Of a DNA stretch of 64,000 nt, positions 44,512-53,273 are shown in pieces (within the stretch, counting starts at the first letter, position 1; each line of letters begins with the position of its first letter). The DNA is taken from assembly GCF_016591715.1 (NCBI RefSeq), contig NZ_AP024109.1, positions 1,984,001-2,048,000 of the forward strand, written 5' to 3'. The position numbers and the translations under genes were made by a program. The notes beneath the pieces are model-generated. The model was not told the origin of the DNA and did no database searches. It saw nothing but the letters and a program-made list of their open reading frames with translations. The stretch comes from Mesorhizobium sp. J8. GTDB lineage: Bacteria > Pseudomonadota > Alphaproteobacteria > Rhizobiales > Rhizobiaceae.

Positions 44512-45615
44512 TCAGCCGATCTCGAAGAAGGGTTCGCCGAGCAGGCTGGGATCCACCTCGATGCCGAGGCCCGGGCCGTCGGGGATGCCCATATGACTGC
44601 CGGTCACCGGCGGTGCGTTCCTGGCCGTGCGCACCGTCACCCATTCGTGGAAAGCGATGGCGTGCAGCCGGCGCTCCGCCGGCGTCGACAGCGACAGATG
44701 CGCCATGGCGGCGGTGTCGATCTCGGCACCGCCCGTATCCTCGACCGTGATCATGAAGCCGAGATCGACGGCGGCGTCTCGGATCAGCCGGGTCTGCGTC
44801 ACGCCGCCCAGCCGCGAGATCTTCAGCGTCAATCCGTCGGCGGCACCTCGGCGGTGGATTTCCAGCATCTCGCCGAGCGACGTGACAGATTCGTCCAGCA
44901 CCATCGGCTTGTCGAGCATGCGGCGCACCGACATGTTCTCATCCAGTGTCGTGCAGGGCTGTTCGAACGTGTAGTCGATGCCGCGCGTGGCGTCGGCGAA
45001 CTGCCGCGCCTGATAGGGCGTCCAGCCGGCGTTGGCGTCGCAGAAGATCACCGTGCCCTTCGGCACGGCGGCAGCTACCGTCATCACCCGCTCGATGTCG
45101 TCATGCACATTGCCGCCGACCTTGACCTGCAGGCGCCGACAGCCTTCGGAAATGATCCGCTTGGCCAAAGCCGCCATCTGATCAAGCGTGCCGTGGGTGA
45201 CGACCCGGTAGGTCTCCGCCATGTCGCTCTCGCGGCCGCCGAGCATGGTCACCAGCGGCACGTCGGCCGCGCGTGCGGCGAGATCCCAGCAGGCCATGTC
45301 GAGCGCCGACTTGATGTAGGGGTGGCCCTTGAACACCGTGTCCATCAGCCGGCCGATGCCGGCAAACCCACGCGGATCCTGACCGATGAGGTGCGGTGCG
45401 ATTTCCGGCACGCCCGCGCGCGCTCCCGCCGGGAACGCGGCCGAGTAGAAATTGCCGAGCGGCGCCATCTCGCCCCATCCGGTCACGCCGCTGTCCGACG
45501 TGATGGCGACGATCACCGCGTCGAAGCAGTCGGCGACGCGCCCCTTCGACATGCGGTAGGGCCCATCCACGAAGGGCTGGACCACGTGATAGGCCTTGAT
45601 GCTCTTGATCTTCAC
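44512..45615 (-). CDS. Enolase-superfamily enzyme, second (hydroxyproline/betaine-epimerase-like)
   Basis: 367 residues. The barrel carries LQVKVGG (about residue 163), the metal ligands FCDANAG (about 192), FEQPC (about 218) and VLDESV (about 243), and the opposing lysine in LKISRLGG (about 267). This two-lysine layout fits the muconate-lactonizing subgroup that includes cis-3-hydroxyproline dehydratase and proline-betaine 2-epimerase. The substrate is inferred to be an amino-acid-like carboxylate. Just after the GntR gene. Confidence 0.83.
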   Translation of the reverse strand: MKIKSIKAYHVVQPFVDGPYRMSKGRVADCFDAVIVAITSDSGVTGWGEMAPLGNFYSAAFPAGARAGVPEIAPHLIGQDPRGFAGIGRLMDTVFKGHPYIKSALDMACWDLAARAADVPLVTMLGGRESDMAETYRVVTHGTLDQMAALAKRIISEGCRRLQVKVGGNVHDDIERVMTVAAAVPKGTVIFCDANAGWTPYQARQFADATRGIDYTFEQPCTTLDENMSVRRMLDKPMVLDESVTSLGEMLEIHRRGAADGLTLKISRLGGVTQTRLIRDAAVDLGFMITVEDTGGAEIDTAAMAHLSLSTPAERRLHAIAFHEWVTVRTARNAPPVTGSHMGIPDGPGLGIEVDPSLLGEPFFEIG

Positions 45616-45630
45616 TTTGCCGTCCGTCTG

Positions 45631-46320
45631 TCAGTTCTTCGACGCGCGTTTTTCGAGGCCGCGCGCATAGGCGAGAAGCTCCTCGAAATCGAGGTCAATA
45701 TGCTCGCGCGCATGGCGCTGGGCGGCGCGCATGTCCGAACCCTTGAGCAGCGCCACATAGGTTTCGTGCACATCCTCGGCCGGCACGGGTTCGTTGCGCG
45801 CGCGCTGGTGCAGGGCGAAGTACATCTGCAGCCGGCTGGTCAGCCGTTGCCAGGTTTCCAGCAGCACCGAATTGTCGGCCCATTCATAGATCAGGCCATG
45901 CAGCTGCAGCGCCGTCTCGATCTGGCGCGTGGTGTCCTTTGCCCGTGTCGCCTGCTTCACCGCTTCATGGCGGCGGTCCAATTCGTCGAAGAAGCGCTGG
46001 TCGCGCTGCGGCCAGGCAAGCTCGATGGCGAATTCATCGAGCACCTTGTTAAGCGAATAGGCGTCGATGATGTCCTTGGCGGTGACGTCGACGACGAAGG
46101 TTCCGGCATAGGGAATGCTGGTCAGGATGCCTTCCTGCACCAGCTCGCGCATCGCCTCGCGCAGCGGCGCGCGGCTCACCCGCATCTGTTCGGAAATCCT
46201 GAGCTCGTTGAGTTTCTGCCCGGGCTCCAGCTGGCCGGTCAGGATGGCGCGCCTCAGCAGGGCGACGATCTCCGCCCTTCGTGTCGTATCCGCGATCGGA
46301 CCGAAATCCAGCTTTGCCAT
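45631..46320 (-). CDS. GntR-family regulator (FCD subgroup)
   Basis: 229 residues. The winged helix-turn-helix is QLEPGQKLNELRISEQMRVS, then RAPLREAMREL (about residues 30-60). An all-helical FCD domain follows with conserved metal-ligand histidines (LHGLIYEWADN about 140, TYVALLKGSDMRAAQRHAREH about 190-210). Start ATG 46320 has GGGAG 6 bases upstream. First gene of the leftward operon that includes both enolase enzymes; probably represses it until the substrate appears. Confidence 0.88.
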   Translation of the reverse strand: MAKLDFGPIADTTRRAEIVALLRRAILTGQLEPGQKLNELRISEQMRVSRAPLREAMRELVQEGILTSIPYAGTFVVDVTAKDIIDAYSLNKVLDEFAIELAWPQRDQRFFDELDRRHEAVKQATRAKDTTRQIETALQLHGLIYEWADNSVLLETWQRLTSRLQMYFALHQRARNEPVPAEDVHETYVALLKGSDMRAAQRHAREHIDLDFEELLAYARGLEKRASKN

Positions 46321-46354
46321 GCATCGCTCCCAAAAGGATGTCTGCAAGACAAGC

Positions 46355-46370
46355 AGATTGTCGACAATCT
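46355..46370. promoter_or_regulatory. GntR operator palindrome
   Basis: Perfect 16-base palindrome AGATTGTCGACAATCT, 35 bases upstream of the GntR start. TTGTCGACAA-type cores are typical FCD-GntR sites. Occupancy would shut the leftward operon. Confidence 0.75.
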
Positions 46371-46406
46371 AACAAGAGCTATTTTAAGCTTTAGGTCGTC
46401 GATGCA

Positions 46407-46521
46407 GAGACTGTTTCGAATTCACTCTGGCGAGTCATATGGTGGTGGTTTCGAGAACCGGAGCGCAGCGCGCAGAAAACGCCGGGAGATGGCCGCCGGA
46501 GTACTATTTTCAAACAGTCTC
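46407..46521. repeat. Dispersed inverted repeat downstream of the 2-oxoglutarate oxygenase gene
   Basis: Arms GAGACTGTTT (46407-46416) and AAACAGTCTC (46512-46521) enclose 95 bases. The right arm overlaps the stop codon of the oxygenase gene, so the repeat may define the mRNA end. The body has the look of a rhizobial intergenic repeat. Confidence 0.55.
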
Positions 46522-47311
46522 AAGCCGCGCGGCCGTAGAAGCCGATCCGCTCCTCGTCGGTGAACATCACGCCGGGGCGCTCGTAGTAGGAGAACACCGC
46601 GATCATGCGCTCGCGATTACCTTCGACGGTGGTGACGCGATGCGCGGTGTTCTTGCCGCGGAACACGTTCAGCGTGCCGGCCTTGATGCGCAGGATCTTT
46701 GCCTCGGGATCGCGCCCTTCGAGCAATCGGGCCACGCCGTCGTAATTCGGATCGTCGTCCGAGCGCAGGTCGGTGCGATACTCGAAGTCGCCGCCGCGCT
46801 CCGGCGCCTGCAGCAAAAGGGTCGTGGTGAATTCCGAACGGTCGAAATGCCAGTTGAGCGCTTCGCCGGCGCGGTAGCCCATGACATTGGCGCGGGCCAG
46901 CGGGTCCTGCATGACGTAAAGGTGCGGCTTGTCCATCGTCGCCGCAAGGAAGCGCACAAGCGGCTCGTATTCGTAGATCGAAAGCACGGTGCTGCCGGGG
47001 ATCTGATCGGCGCAGACCGTGTGGCTGATCGTCTCCACCTTGCGCAACGCCGGATGGTCGGGGGCGAGCTCCGGGATCGACGGCTTGAAGTAAATGTTGT
47101 GCATGCGCTTGTGGACATGCGAGCGCGTGTCCATCACCGGCCGGATTTCGGCGACGGCCTTCTCGGCAATCCCGGGGCGCAGGAACCCTTCCAGGTTGAA
47201 CATGCCGCTTGCCGAGAGCGCGGCCTTGGACTCGTCCACCAGATGCTGCCATTCAGGGCTTCCCTCGCGGTTCAGCGGGTAGCGGTCCAGGTCGAGAATG
47301 GTTTCGATCAT
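46520..47311 (-). CDS. 2-oxoglutarate/Fe(II) oxygenase, BesD/HalD-like family
   Basis: 263 residues, start ATG 47311 (MIETILDLDRYPL). The family that contains the amino-acid halogenases BesD and HalD shows this N-terminus. The iron site here is complete: His155 and Asp157 in NWHFDRSEF and His224 in TAHRVTTV, with Arg-233-type residue for 2-oxoglutarate in RERM. Halogenases have Gly in place of the Asp, so this should hydroxylate rather than chlorinate, most likely a free amino acid. It is divergent from a LysR gene that probably controls it. Confidence 0.85.
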   Translation of the reverse strand: MIETILDLDRYPLNREGSPEWQHLVDESKAALSASGMFNLEGFLRPGIAEKAVAEIRPVMDTRSHVHKRMHNIYFKPSIPELAPDHPALRKVETISHTVCADQIPGSTVLSIYEYEPLVRFLAATMDKPHLYVMQDPLARANVMGYRAGEALNWHFDRSEFTTTLLLQAPERGGDFEYRTDLRSDDDPNYDGVARLLEGRDPEAKILRIKAGTLNVFRGKNTAHRVTTVEGNRERMIAVFSYYERPGVMFTDEERIGFYGRAA

Positions 47312-47410
47312 AGTGTCCTCCAAAATCTGAATGCCACTACACGCCAAGGAAATCTTTGCCGCAACGCGGAAAATTGTTAGGCTTCGACAAGAAAAACTTT
47401 CGAGGATGAC

Positions 47411-48334
47411 GTGGAAAAGCTTCTGCCTTTGAACGCGATGAGAACCTTCGAGGTGGCGGCCCGCGCCGGCAGCTTCACGCTTGCCGCCACCGAGCTCGGC
47501 GTCTCGTCGGCCGCGGTCAGCCAGCAGATCCGCAATTTGGAAGACTGGTTCGGCAAGCAGCTCTTTGTGCGCAATGGCAACCGTATCGCGCTGACCGATG
47601 CCGGCCACGCCATCTATCCGCAGACGGCGCATGCGCTGGGCGAGATCGCGGCGGTCGGCCGGCGCATGCTGGAAGGCGGCCTGCGCACCCGCCTCGTGGT
47701 GAGCGTGCCGTTCTCGCTTGCCGAGCTTTGGCTGGCGCCGCGATTGGCCGTGCTGCTCGACGGCTTTCCGCAAATGGCGATCGATGTCCGAGTCGAGGAC
47801 GATCCTGTCGACGTCGTGCGCCAGAACATCGACCTGCGCATAAGCTACGGCGATTATCATTATCCGGCGCTGAAGATGGTGCGGCTCATCCATGACGAGG
47901 TGCTGCCGGTCGCATCGCCGGCATTCTGGCAGCGTCACGGCGATGGATCCGCCGACCTCGCCGATATGCATGAGAGCCATTTCATCCACACCAACTGGGG
48001 CCCGAACTACGCCTCGCATCCGAGCTGGGCGGACTGGTTCGCCGCCGCCGGAGGCAACCGCGCGCCCGACCCGTCGCATGGCCGCCGCGTCGGCCTCTCC
48101 AGCCTGGCGATCGGCGCCGCGCGGCTGGGGTTGGGGATAGCTCTGGGGCAGAAGGTGATGGCGAGTGTCGATATCGAAGCCGGCCGATTGATCGCATTGT
48201 CCTCGGTCTCCGTTCGCCTGGGCCAGCCCTATTGCGCCTTCATGCTGCCCGCCAAGGCGGAACGCGCTGATATCGCCGCACTCGTCGAATTGCTTGCAGG
48301 CAATCCGGCGAAACTGCACGTAGGGCCGGCGTAG
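47411..48334 (+). CDS. LysR-family regulator, GcvA-like
   Basis: 307 residues. Start GTG 47411 with GAGGA just upstream. The winged helix-turn-helix is LNAMRTFEVAARAGSFTLAA, then GVSSAAVSQQIRNLED (about residues 7-44), and the C-terminal domain (DIDL-type RQNIDLRISYGDYHYPALKM near residue 140) is GcvA-like. Divergent from the oxygenase gene across a 99-base gap. Confidence 0.88.
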   Translation: MEKLLPLNAMRTFEVAARAGSFTLAATELGVSSAAVSQQIRNLEDWFGKQLFVRNGNRIALTDAGHAIYPQTAHALGEIAAVGRRMLEGGLRTRLVVSVPFSLAELWLAPRLAVLLDGFPQMAIDVRVEDDPVDVVRQNIDLRISYGDYHYPALKMVRLIHDEVLPVASPAFWQRHGDGSADLADMHESHFIHTNWGPNYASHPSWADWFAAAGGNRAPDPSHGRRVGLSSLAIGAARLGLGIALGQKVMASVDIEAGRLIALSSVSVRLGQPYCAFMLPAKAERADIAALVELLAGNPAKLHVGPA

Positions 48335-48360
48335 GGGAGCCGTCTGAGACCCATGACAAA

Positions 48361-48394
48361 ACGGCGCCCTCGACGTGGGTGCCGAGGGCGCCGT
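48361..48394. terminator. Terminator between LysR and the RND adaptor gene
   Basis: Perfect 12-base stem ACGGCGCCCTCG / CGAGGGCGCCGT with a 10-base loop. On the minus strand it is followed by TTTTGTC, so it ends the RND operon transcript; it is also 26 bases after the LysR stop. Confidence 0.85.
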
Positions 48395-48418
48395 CGGACC
48401 GGAAACTGATGGGGGTTA

Positions 48419-49573
48419 TCAGCTGGCCGGTTTCGGTTGCGGCAAGGGAGAAACCGGCATTCCGGGTCCGATCTTCTGCAGATTGCCCGTGATCACCTGG
48501 TCGGTCTCGGAGATGCCGGAGGTCACGGAAATCAGGTCGCCGTCGGTCGGCCCAAGCGACACCAGCTTCTGGTCGACGGTGTTGCCCTTGCCGATGACAT
48601 AGAGGTACTTGCCGAGCTGGCTGGAACCCAGCGCCACCTGCGGCACCATCAGCGTGTTGGGCTGCTCTTTCACATGCAGCCGCACCCGCACATACTGTCC
48701 AGGCAGCAGCGTGAACTTGGCGTTGCCGATCGTGGCGCGCGCCGTGATCGTGCCGGTCGAGTGGTCGATCGTGTTGTCGATGAAGGTAAGTTCGCCCTTC
48801 TGGCTGGGCTGGGTCTCACCAGGCAACAGCACATCGACGGCGATCGGACCATTGGCCTTCGCCTGCTCGATCTGCACGAGGTCGGTCTCGCTCGGATTGA
48901 AGGTCACATAGATCGGGTCGAGCTGCACAAGCGTGTTCAACACCGTGCCGGCGACGCTGACCAGCGTGCCGACCGAGGCCTGGTTGCGGCCGATGCGTCC
49001 AGAGAAGGGCGCCTTGATCTCGGCATAGCCGAGATTAAGCTCGGCCGTCCGCACGGCCGCCTGGTCGACGGCGAGGGCGGCCTGCGCCGTGCGCAGATTG
49101 CTGGTGCGCTGGTCGAAACTGTCCTTGTCGAGATAGCCGGCCTTGGCAAGGTCGGTGCCGCGGCCGAGATTGGACTTCGCATATTCGAGCGTCGCGGTAT
49201 CGCGCTGCACCTGCGCCTTCGCCTGGTCGAGCGCGGCCTGATAATCGTCGGGCGCGATCCGGTAGAGCAGGTCGCCCTGCTTGACGTCGCTGCCGTCGGC
49301 CGCCGTCTGCTCCTGCAGATAGCCTGGCACACGCGCCTGCAGCGTGATGCTGCGGATCGGCTCGACCCGCGCGGCGTAGTCGAGATAGATCGGCAGCGTC
49401 TTCTTGACGACATTCACCACCGGCACCGGCATGACGAAGGCCGCCGGCGCGGGCGCGGCGCCCGCCGTGCTGCTGTGCAGGCCGAAATTGCCCATGTCGA
49501 GCAGATGCACACTGGCCACCGAGATCGCGCCGAGCGCGACGGCCGTTCCCAAAGCGATTTTCCATCTACGCAT
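48419..49573 (-). CDS. RND efflux periplasmic adaptor (AcrA/MexE type)
   Basis: 384 residues. Signal anchor WKIALGTAVALGAISVAS at residues 4-21; no lipobox, unlike the adaptor at 3362. Barrel-sandwich and coiled-coil hairpin occupy about residues 70-200 and the beta-barrel 210-330. ATG 49573 has GGAGAG 6 bases upstream; the open frame continues into the permease tail and was not extended. 16 bases after the permease. No outer-membrane factor follows. Confidence 0.9.
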   Translation of the reverse strand: MRRWKIALGTAVALGAISVASVHLLDMGNFGLHSSTAGAAPAPAAFVMPVPVVNVVKKTLPIYLDYAARVEPIRSITLQARVPGYLQEQTAADGSDVKQGDLLYRIAPDDYQAALDQAKAQVQRDTATLEYAKSNLGRGTDLAKAGYLDKDSFDQRTSNLRTAQAALAVDQAAVRTAELNLGYAEIKAPFSGRIGRNQASVGTLVSVAGTVLNTLVQLDPIYVTFNPSETDLVQIEQAKANGPIAVDVLLPGETQPSQKGELTFIDNTIDHSTGTITARATIGNAKFTLLPGQYVRVRLHVKEQPNTLMVPQVALGSSQLGKYLYVIGKGNTVDQKLVSLGPTDGDLISVTSGISETDQVITGNLQKIGPGMPVSPLPQPKPAS

Positions 49574-49589
49574 TTTGGTCTCTCCAATC

Positions 49590-52500
49590 CTATTCGGCCG
49601 CCTGGGCGAGCGGCTGAAGCGCCGGCTCGGCGGTCGGTTCGATTTCTTTCGGCTGAGGGGCGTCATGGTGCCCCTTGGCTGGTTCCTTGTTGCCGCGGCG
49701 CTCGCGCAACTGTTCGATCACCGCGTAGAAGACGGGCACGAAGACGAGCGACAGGATGGTCGCCGCCACCATGCCGCCGAAGACGGTGGTGCCGATCGAC
49801 TGCCGGCTGGCCGCGCCCGCGCCCGTCGCGAACATCAGCGGCAGCACGCCGAGGATGAAGGCGAAGGCGGTCATCAGGATCGGCCGCAGCCTCAGCCTTG
49901 CCGCTTCCATCGCCGCTTCGACGATGGTGAGCCCTTCCGCGCGCCGGCGTCTGGCGAACTCGACGATCAGTATCGCGTTCTTCGCCGCCAGGCCGATCAG
50001 CATGACGAAGCCGATCTGCGAGTAGACGTCGATCTGCATGCCGCGCAGCAGCAGCACGATGAAGGCGCCGAACAGAGCGAGCGGCACGGCGAGCAGCACC
50101 ATGAAGGGCATCGCCCAGCTTTCATACTGCGCCGCCAGGATCAGGAAGACGAAGACGATCGCCAGCCCGAACACGACCGATGCGATCGATCCCGCCTTGA
50201 GCTCCTGGAAGGTGATGCCGGTCCATTCGTAGCCGAAGTCGCGCGGCAGGACATTCGCCGCCGCCCGTTCCATGGCCGCCACCGCCTGTCCGGACGAGAA
50301 GCCGGGAGCGGCGCCGCCATTGATCAGGGCCGAGGCATTGTTGTTGTAATGCGGCACGGTCTCCGGTCCGACGATCGGCACCAGCTTGCCCAGCGTGCTC
50401 AACGGCACCATGCCGCCCGACGCGTTGCGCACATAGAGCCTGGAGATGTCGGTCGCGTCGGCGCGCGCGTCCTTGTCGGCCTGGATGGTCACGCGGAAGG
50501 TGCGGCCGAACAGGTTGAAGTCGTTGACGTAGAGCGAGCCGAGATAGATCTGCAGCGTGTTGAAGACGTCCGGCAGGTTGAGGCCGAGAAGCTTGGCCTT
50601 GCTGCGGTCGAGGTCGTAGTTGAACTGCGGCGTCGAGGTCGAGAAGGACGAGAACAGCTGCTGCGGGTTGAGCTCCGGCTGCTTGCGTGCTTCCGCGATC
50701 AGCGCCTGGGTGACGTCGTTCAGCGCGGCGCTGCCGCGGCCCGAGAGGTCCTCGACCTGGAACTCGAAGCCGCCGGTGGTGCCGAGGCCCGGGATCGACG
50801 GCGGATCGAAGGACAGCGCGAAGGCTTCCGGGATCTGCAGCAGCTTGTTGCGCACCTCGGCGACCAGCTTCGAGGCGTTCTGGTCGGGTCCGCGCTCGTC
50901 CCACGGCTTCAGGATGGCGAATTCCACGGCCGAGTTCGACTGCGCGGCGCTGGTGAGGAAGTTCAGGCCGCTGATCGAGCCGACGATGTCGACGCCAGGC
51001 GTATTCTGCAGGATGTCGCGCGCCTTCTGCGCCACGGCGTCGGTGCGTTCGAGCGAGGCGCCGTCGGGCAGCTGGATGACGACGAAGAAATAGCCCTGGT
51101 CTTCGACCGGCAGGAAGGTCGAGGGCAATTTCTGCCAGACGAAATAGGTGGCGACGAGACCGGCCGCGAACAGGCCGAGCATGATCCAGCGCAGCCTGAT
51201 CAGGATGCGCACGCCATGCGCATAGGCATGCGACAGCCAGTCGAAGCCGGCGTTGAACCAGCGGAACAGCACGAACTGCGTCTCGCCGCGATGGCGAAGG
51301 AAGGCGGCGCTTAGCGCCGGCGAAAGCGTCAGCGAATTGAACGCGGAGATGCCGACCGAGATCGCGACTGTCAGCGCGAACTGGTTGTAGAGCCGGCCCG
51401 AAACGCCGGGGATGAAGGCGACAGGGACGAACACCGCCATCAGCACCGCCGTGGTGGCGATGATAGGCCCGGTAACCTCGGCCATCGCCGCGCGCGTTGC
51501 GGCCAGCGGCTTCAGCCCTGCCTCCAGCTGTCGCTCGACGTTCTCGACCACGACGATCGCGTCGTCGACGACGAGGCCGATCGCCAGCACCATGCCGAGC
51601 AGCGAAAGCATGTTGAGCGAGAAGCCCAGCATGTACATGATCGCCAGCGTCGCGATCAGCGAGACGGGAATGGCGATGGTCGGGATGATCGTGGTGCGCC
51701 AGCTCTGCAGGAAGATGAACACCACCGCCACGACCAGCACCAGCGCTTCGCCAAGCGTGATCAGCACGTCATGCATCGAAGCCGACACGAAGCGCGTCGT
51801 GTCGTAATGCATGGCGTAGCTGACGCCCTTCGGGAAGCGCTGCGACAGCTCCTGCATCTTGTCCTTGACCCGCTGCTGCAGGTCGAGCGCGTTGGAGCCG
51901 GGCATCTGGTAGACGGCCAGAACCACGGTGGGGTCCTTGCCGAAGAAGGCGGAGGACGAATATTGCAGCGCGCCGAGCTCGATGCGCGCGACGTCGCGCA
52001 GCCGCACGAGCGAGCCGTTCTGCGAATTGGCGCGCACGACGATGTCGCCGAATTCCTTCGGGTCGCTGAGGCGGCCGACCGCGTTGACCTGCATCTCGAA
52101 GGCAGTGCCGGCCGGCGCCGGCGACTGACCGATCTTGCCCGCCGCCACCTGCACGTTCTGCTCTGCGATCGCGTTCTGCACATCGACGGCGGTGATGCCG
52201 AGATTGGCCAGCTTGTCCGGGTCGAGCCAGACGCGCATCGAATAGCGGCGCTCGCCGAAGATCTGCACGTCGCCGACGCCGGGCAGGCGCTTCAGCGGAT
52301 CGACAACCTGCAGATAGGCAAGGTTGCTCAGCGCCACCGGATCGACGGAGCCGTCCGGCGAGGTGAGATCGACGATCAGCACGAAATTGGGGTTCTGCTT
52401 CTTGATCGTCACACCGCCTTGGTTGACGATGGCCGGCAGGGAGGACGCCGCTTGGCTGACGCGATTCTGCACGTCGACCGCCGCCGTGCTCAGCGGATAG

Positions 52501-52790
52501 CCGACATCGAAGGTGATGGTGATGGTGGACGAGCCGTCATTCGAGCTCGTCGACGACATGTAGGTCATGCCCTGCACGCCGTTGATCTGCTGCTCGAGCG
52601 GCGTGGTGACCGTATCGGCCACGACCTGCGCGCTGGCGCCCGGATAGTGTGCGCTGACCACGACCTGCGGCGGCGTGATGTCGGGAAACTGCGAGACCGG
52701 CAGCAGGAAATAGGCGATCGCGCCCGCGAGCACCATGATGATGGCGATCGCCGACGCGAAGATCGGACGGTGGATGAAGAAGTTTACCAT
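49590..52790 (-). CDS. RND efflux permease, HAE1 (AcrB/MexF-like)
   Basis: 1066 residues, full length. The N-terminus NFFIHRPIFASAIAIIMVLA is the canonical first helix, followed by SQFPDITPPQV and the HAE1 proton-relay motif GLVVDDAIVVVENVERQ near residue 405. The second-half motif LAAKNAILIVEFARRR is near 935. Typical of multidrug pumps exporting hydrophobic or amphiphilic compounds. Its start overlaps the stop of the 79-residue gene by 7 bases. Confidence 0.93.
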   Translation of the reverse strand: MVNFFIHRPIFASAIAIIMVLAGAIAYFLLPVSQFPDITPPQVVVSAHYPGASAQVVADTVTTPLEQQINGVQGMTYMSSTSSNDGSSTITITFDVGYPLSTAAVDVQNRVSQAASSLPAIVNQGGVTIKKQNPNFVLIVDLTSPDGSVDPVALSNLAYLQVVDPLKRLPGVGDVQIFGERRYSMRVWLDPDKLANLGITAVDVQNAIAEQNVQVAAGKIGQSPAPAGTAFEMQVNAVGRLSDPKEFGDIVVRANSQNGSLVRLRDVARIELGALQYSSSAFFGKDPTVVLAVYQMPGSNALDLQQRVKDKMQELSQRFPKGVSYAMHYDTTRFVSASMHDVLITLGEALVLVVAVVFIFLQSWRTTIIPTIAIPVSLIATLAIMYMLGFSLNMLSLLGMVLAIGLVVDDAIVVVENVERQLEAGLKPLAATRAAMAEVTGPIIATTAVLMAVFVPVAFIPGVSGRLYNQFALTVAISVGISAFNSLTLSPALSAAFLRHRGETQFVLFRWFNAGFDWLSHAYAHGVRILIRLRWIMLGLFAAGLVATYFVWQKLPSTFLPVEDQGYFFVVIQLPDGASLERTDAVAQKARDILQNTPGVDIVGSISGLNFLTSAAQSNSAVEFAILKPWDERGPDQNASKLVAEVRNKLLQIPEAFALSFDPPSIPGLGTTGGFEFQVEDLSGRGSAALNDVTQALIAEARKQPELNPQQLFSSFSTSTPQFNYDLDRSKAKLLGLNLPDVFNTLQIYLGSLYVNDFNLFGRTFRVTIQADKDARADATDISRLYVRNASGGMVPLSTLGKLVPIVGPETVPHYNNNASALINGGAAPGFSSGQAVAAMERAAANVLPRDFGYEWTGITFQELKAGSIASVVFGLAIVFVFLILAAQYESWAMPFMVLLAVPLALFGAFIVLLLRGMQIDVYSQIGFVMLIGLAAKNAILIVEFARRRRAEGLTIVEAAMEAARLRLRPILMTAFAFILGVLPLMFATGAGAASRQSIGTTVFGGMVAATILSLVFVPVFYAVIEQLRERRGNKEPAKGHHDAPQPKEIEPTAEPALQPLAQAAE

Positions 52791-53023
52791 GATGCGGACG
52801 CCTCGCCGAACGGCTTTGCGAAATGGCGCAGGCGCCGGGCCCGGCCGGAGCCGGAATCCTGCAGGAAGGATGGCAGGACTTCATCGTCCGGCGCCTGTTC
52901 CGCCGCGCGCTGGCGCAGCAGCCGTTCGAAGGCCTTGGGGTCGATCCCATCCGCCTTCATCACCAGCCGGATCATTGGATCCCGGATGGCTTCGTCGATC
53001 GTCAGGTCTTTGCGCTTTTGCAT
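52784..53023 (-). CDS. 79-residue soluble protein coupled to the RND permease
   Basis: Begins MQKRKDLTIDEAIRDPMIRL with block ADGIDPKAFERLLRQRAAEQ. No membrane segment and no recognised domain. The stop codon TAA lies within the first codons of the permease, overlapping by 7 bases, indicating translational coupling. ATG 53023 is taken over an open extension to 53050. First gene of the pump operon, divergent from the TetR gene. A partner or regulator of the pump is possible. Confidence 0.7.
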   Translation of the reverse strand: MQKRKDLTIDEAIRDPMIRLVMKADGIDPKAFERLLRQRAAEQAPDDEVLPSFLQDSGSGRARRLRHFAKPFGEASASW

Positions 53024-53178
53024 AGGAGTGGCTCCTTGCTCGGCCCGCATCGCATGATCACGGACCGCTTTTTCTCGTTTTTCACCGGCCGAAGCCGCAT
53101 GACAGGCAGGTTTTGCGTCCTATTTCACTCTGGCAGGGCTATCGGAGGCCTTGTCGTTTGACGGAGAGTGATATAGGT

Positions 53179-53194
53179 GTTACCAGTAAGTAAC
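53179..53194. promoter_or_regulatory. TetR operator copy 1
   Basis: GTTAC-N6-GTAAC inverted repeat in the pump-TetR divergent region; centre 25 bases from copy 2, so dimers bind on roughly opposite or adjacent faces. Confidence 0.75.
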
Positions 53195-53203
53195 ATGCTG
53201 GAA

Positions 53204-53219
53204 GTTACAGACCGGTAAC
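53204..53219. promoter_or_regulatory. TetR operator copy 2
   Basis: Second GTTAC-N6-GTAAC inverted repeat, 55 bases before the TetR start. With copy 1 it makes a doubled operator for repression of both divergent genes. Confidence 0.75.
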
Positions 53220-53273
53220 ACCCTAGTCAAGAGGTGGCGACGGTTTTTTTGGAAACGACGAAAGGAGATCATC

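Noticed and set aside
46520..47311. Amino-acid halogenase
   Set aside because: The Asp of the iron site is present (HFD), which argues against the halogenase chemistry of BesD/HalD.
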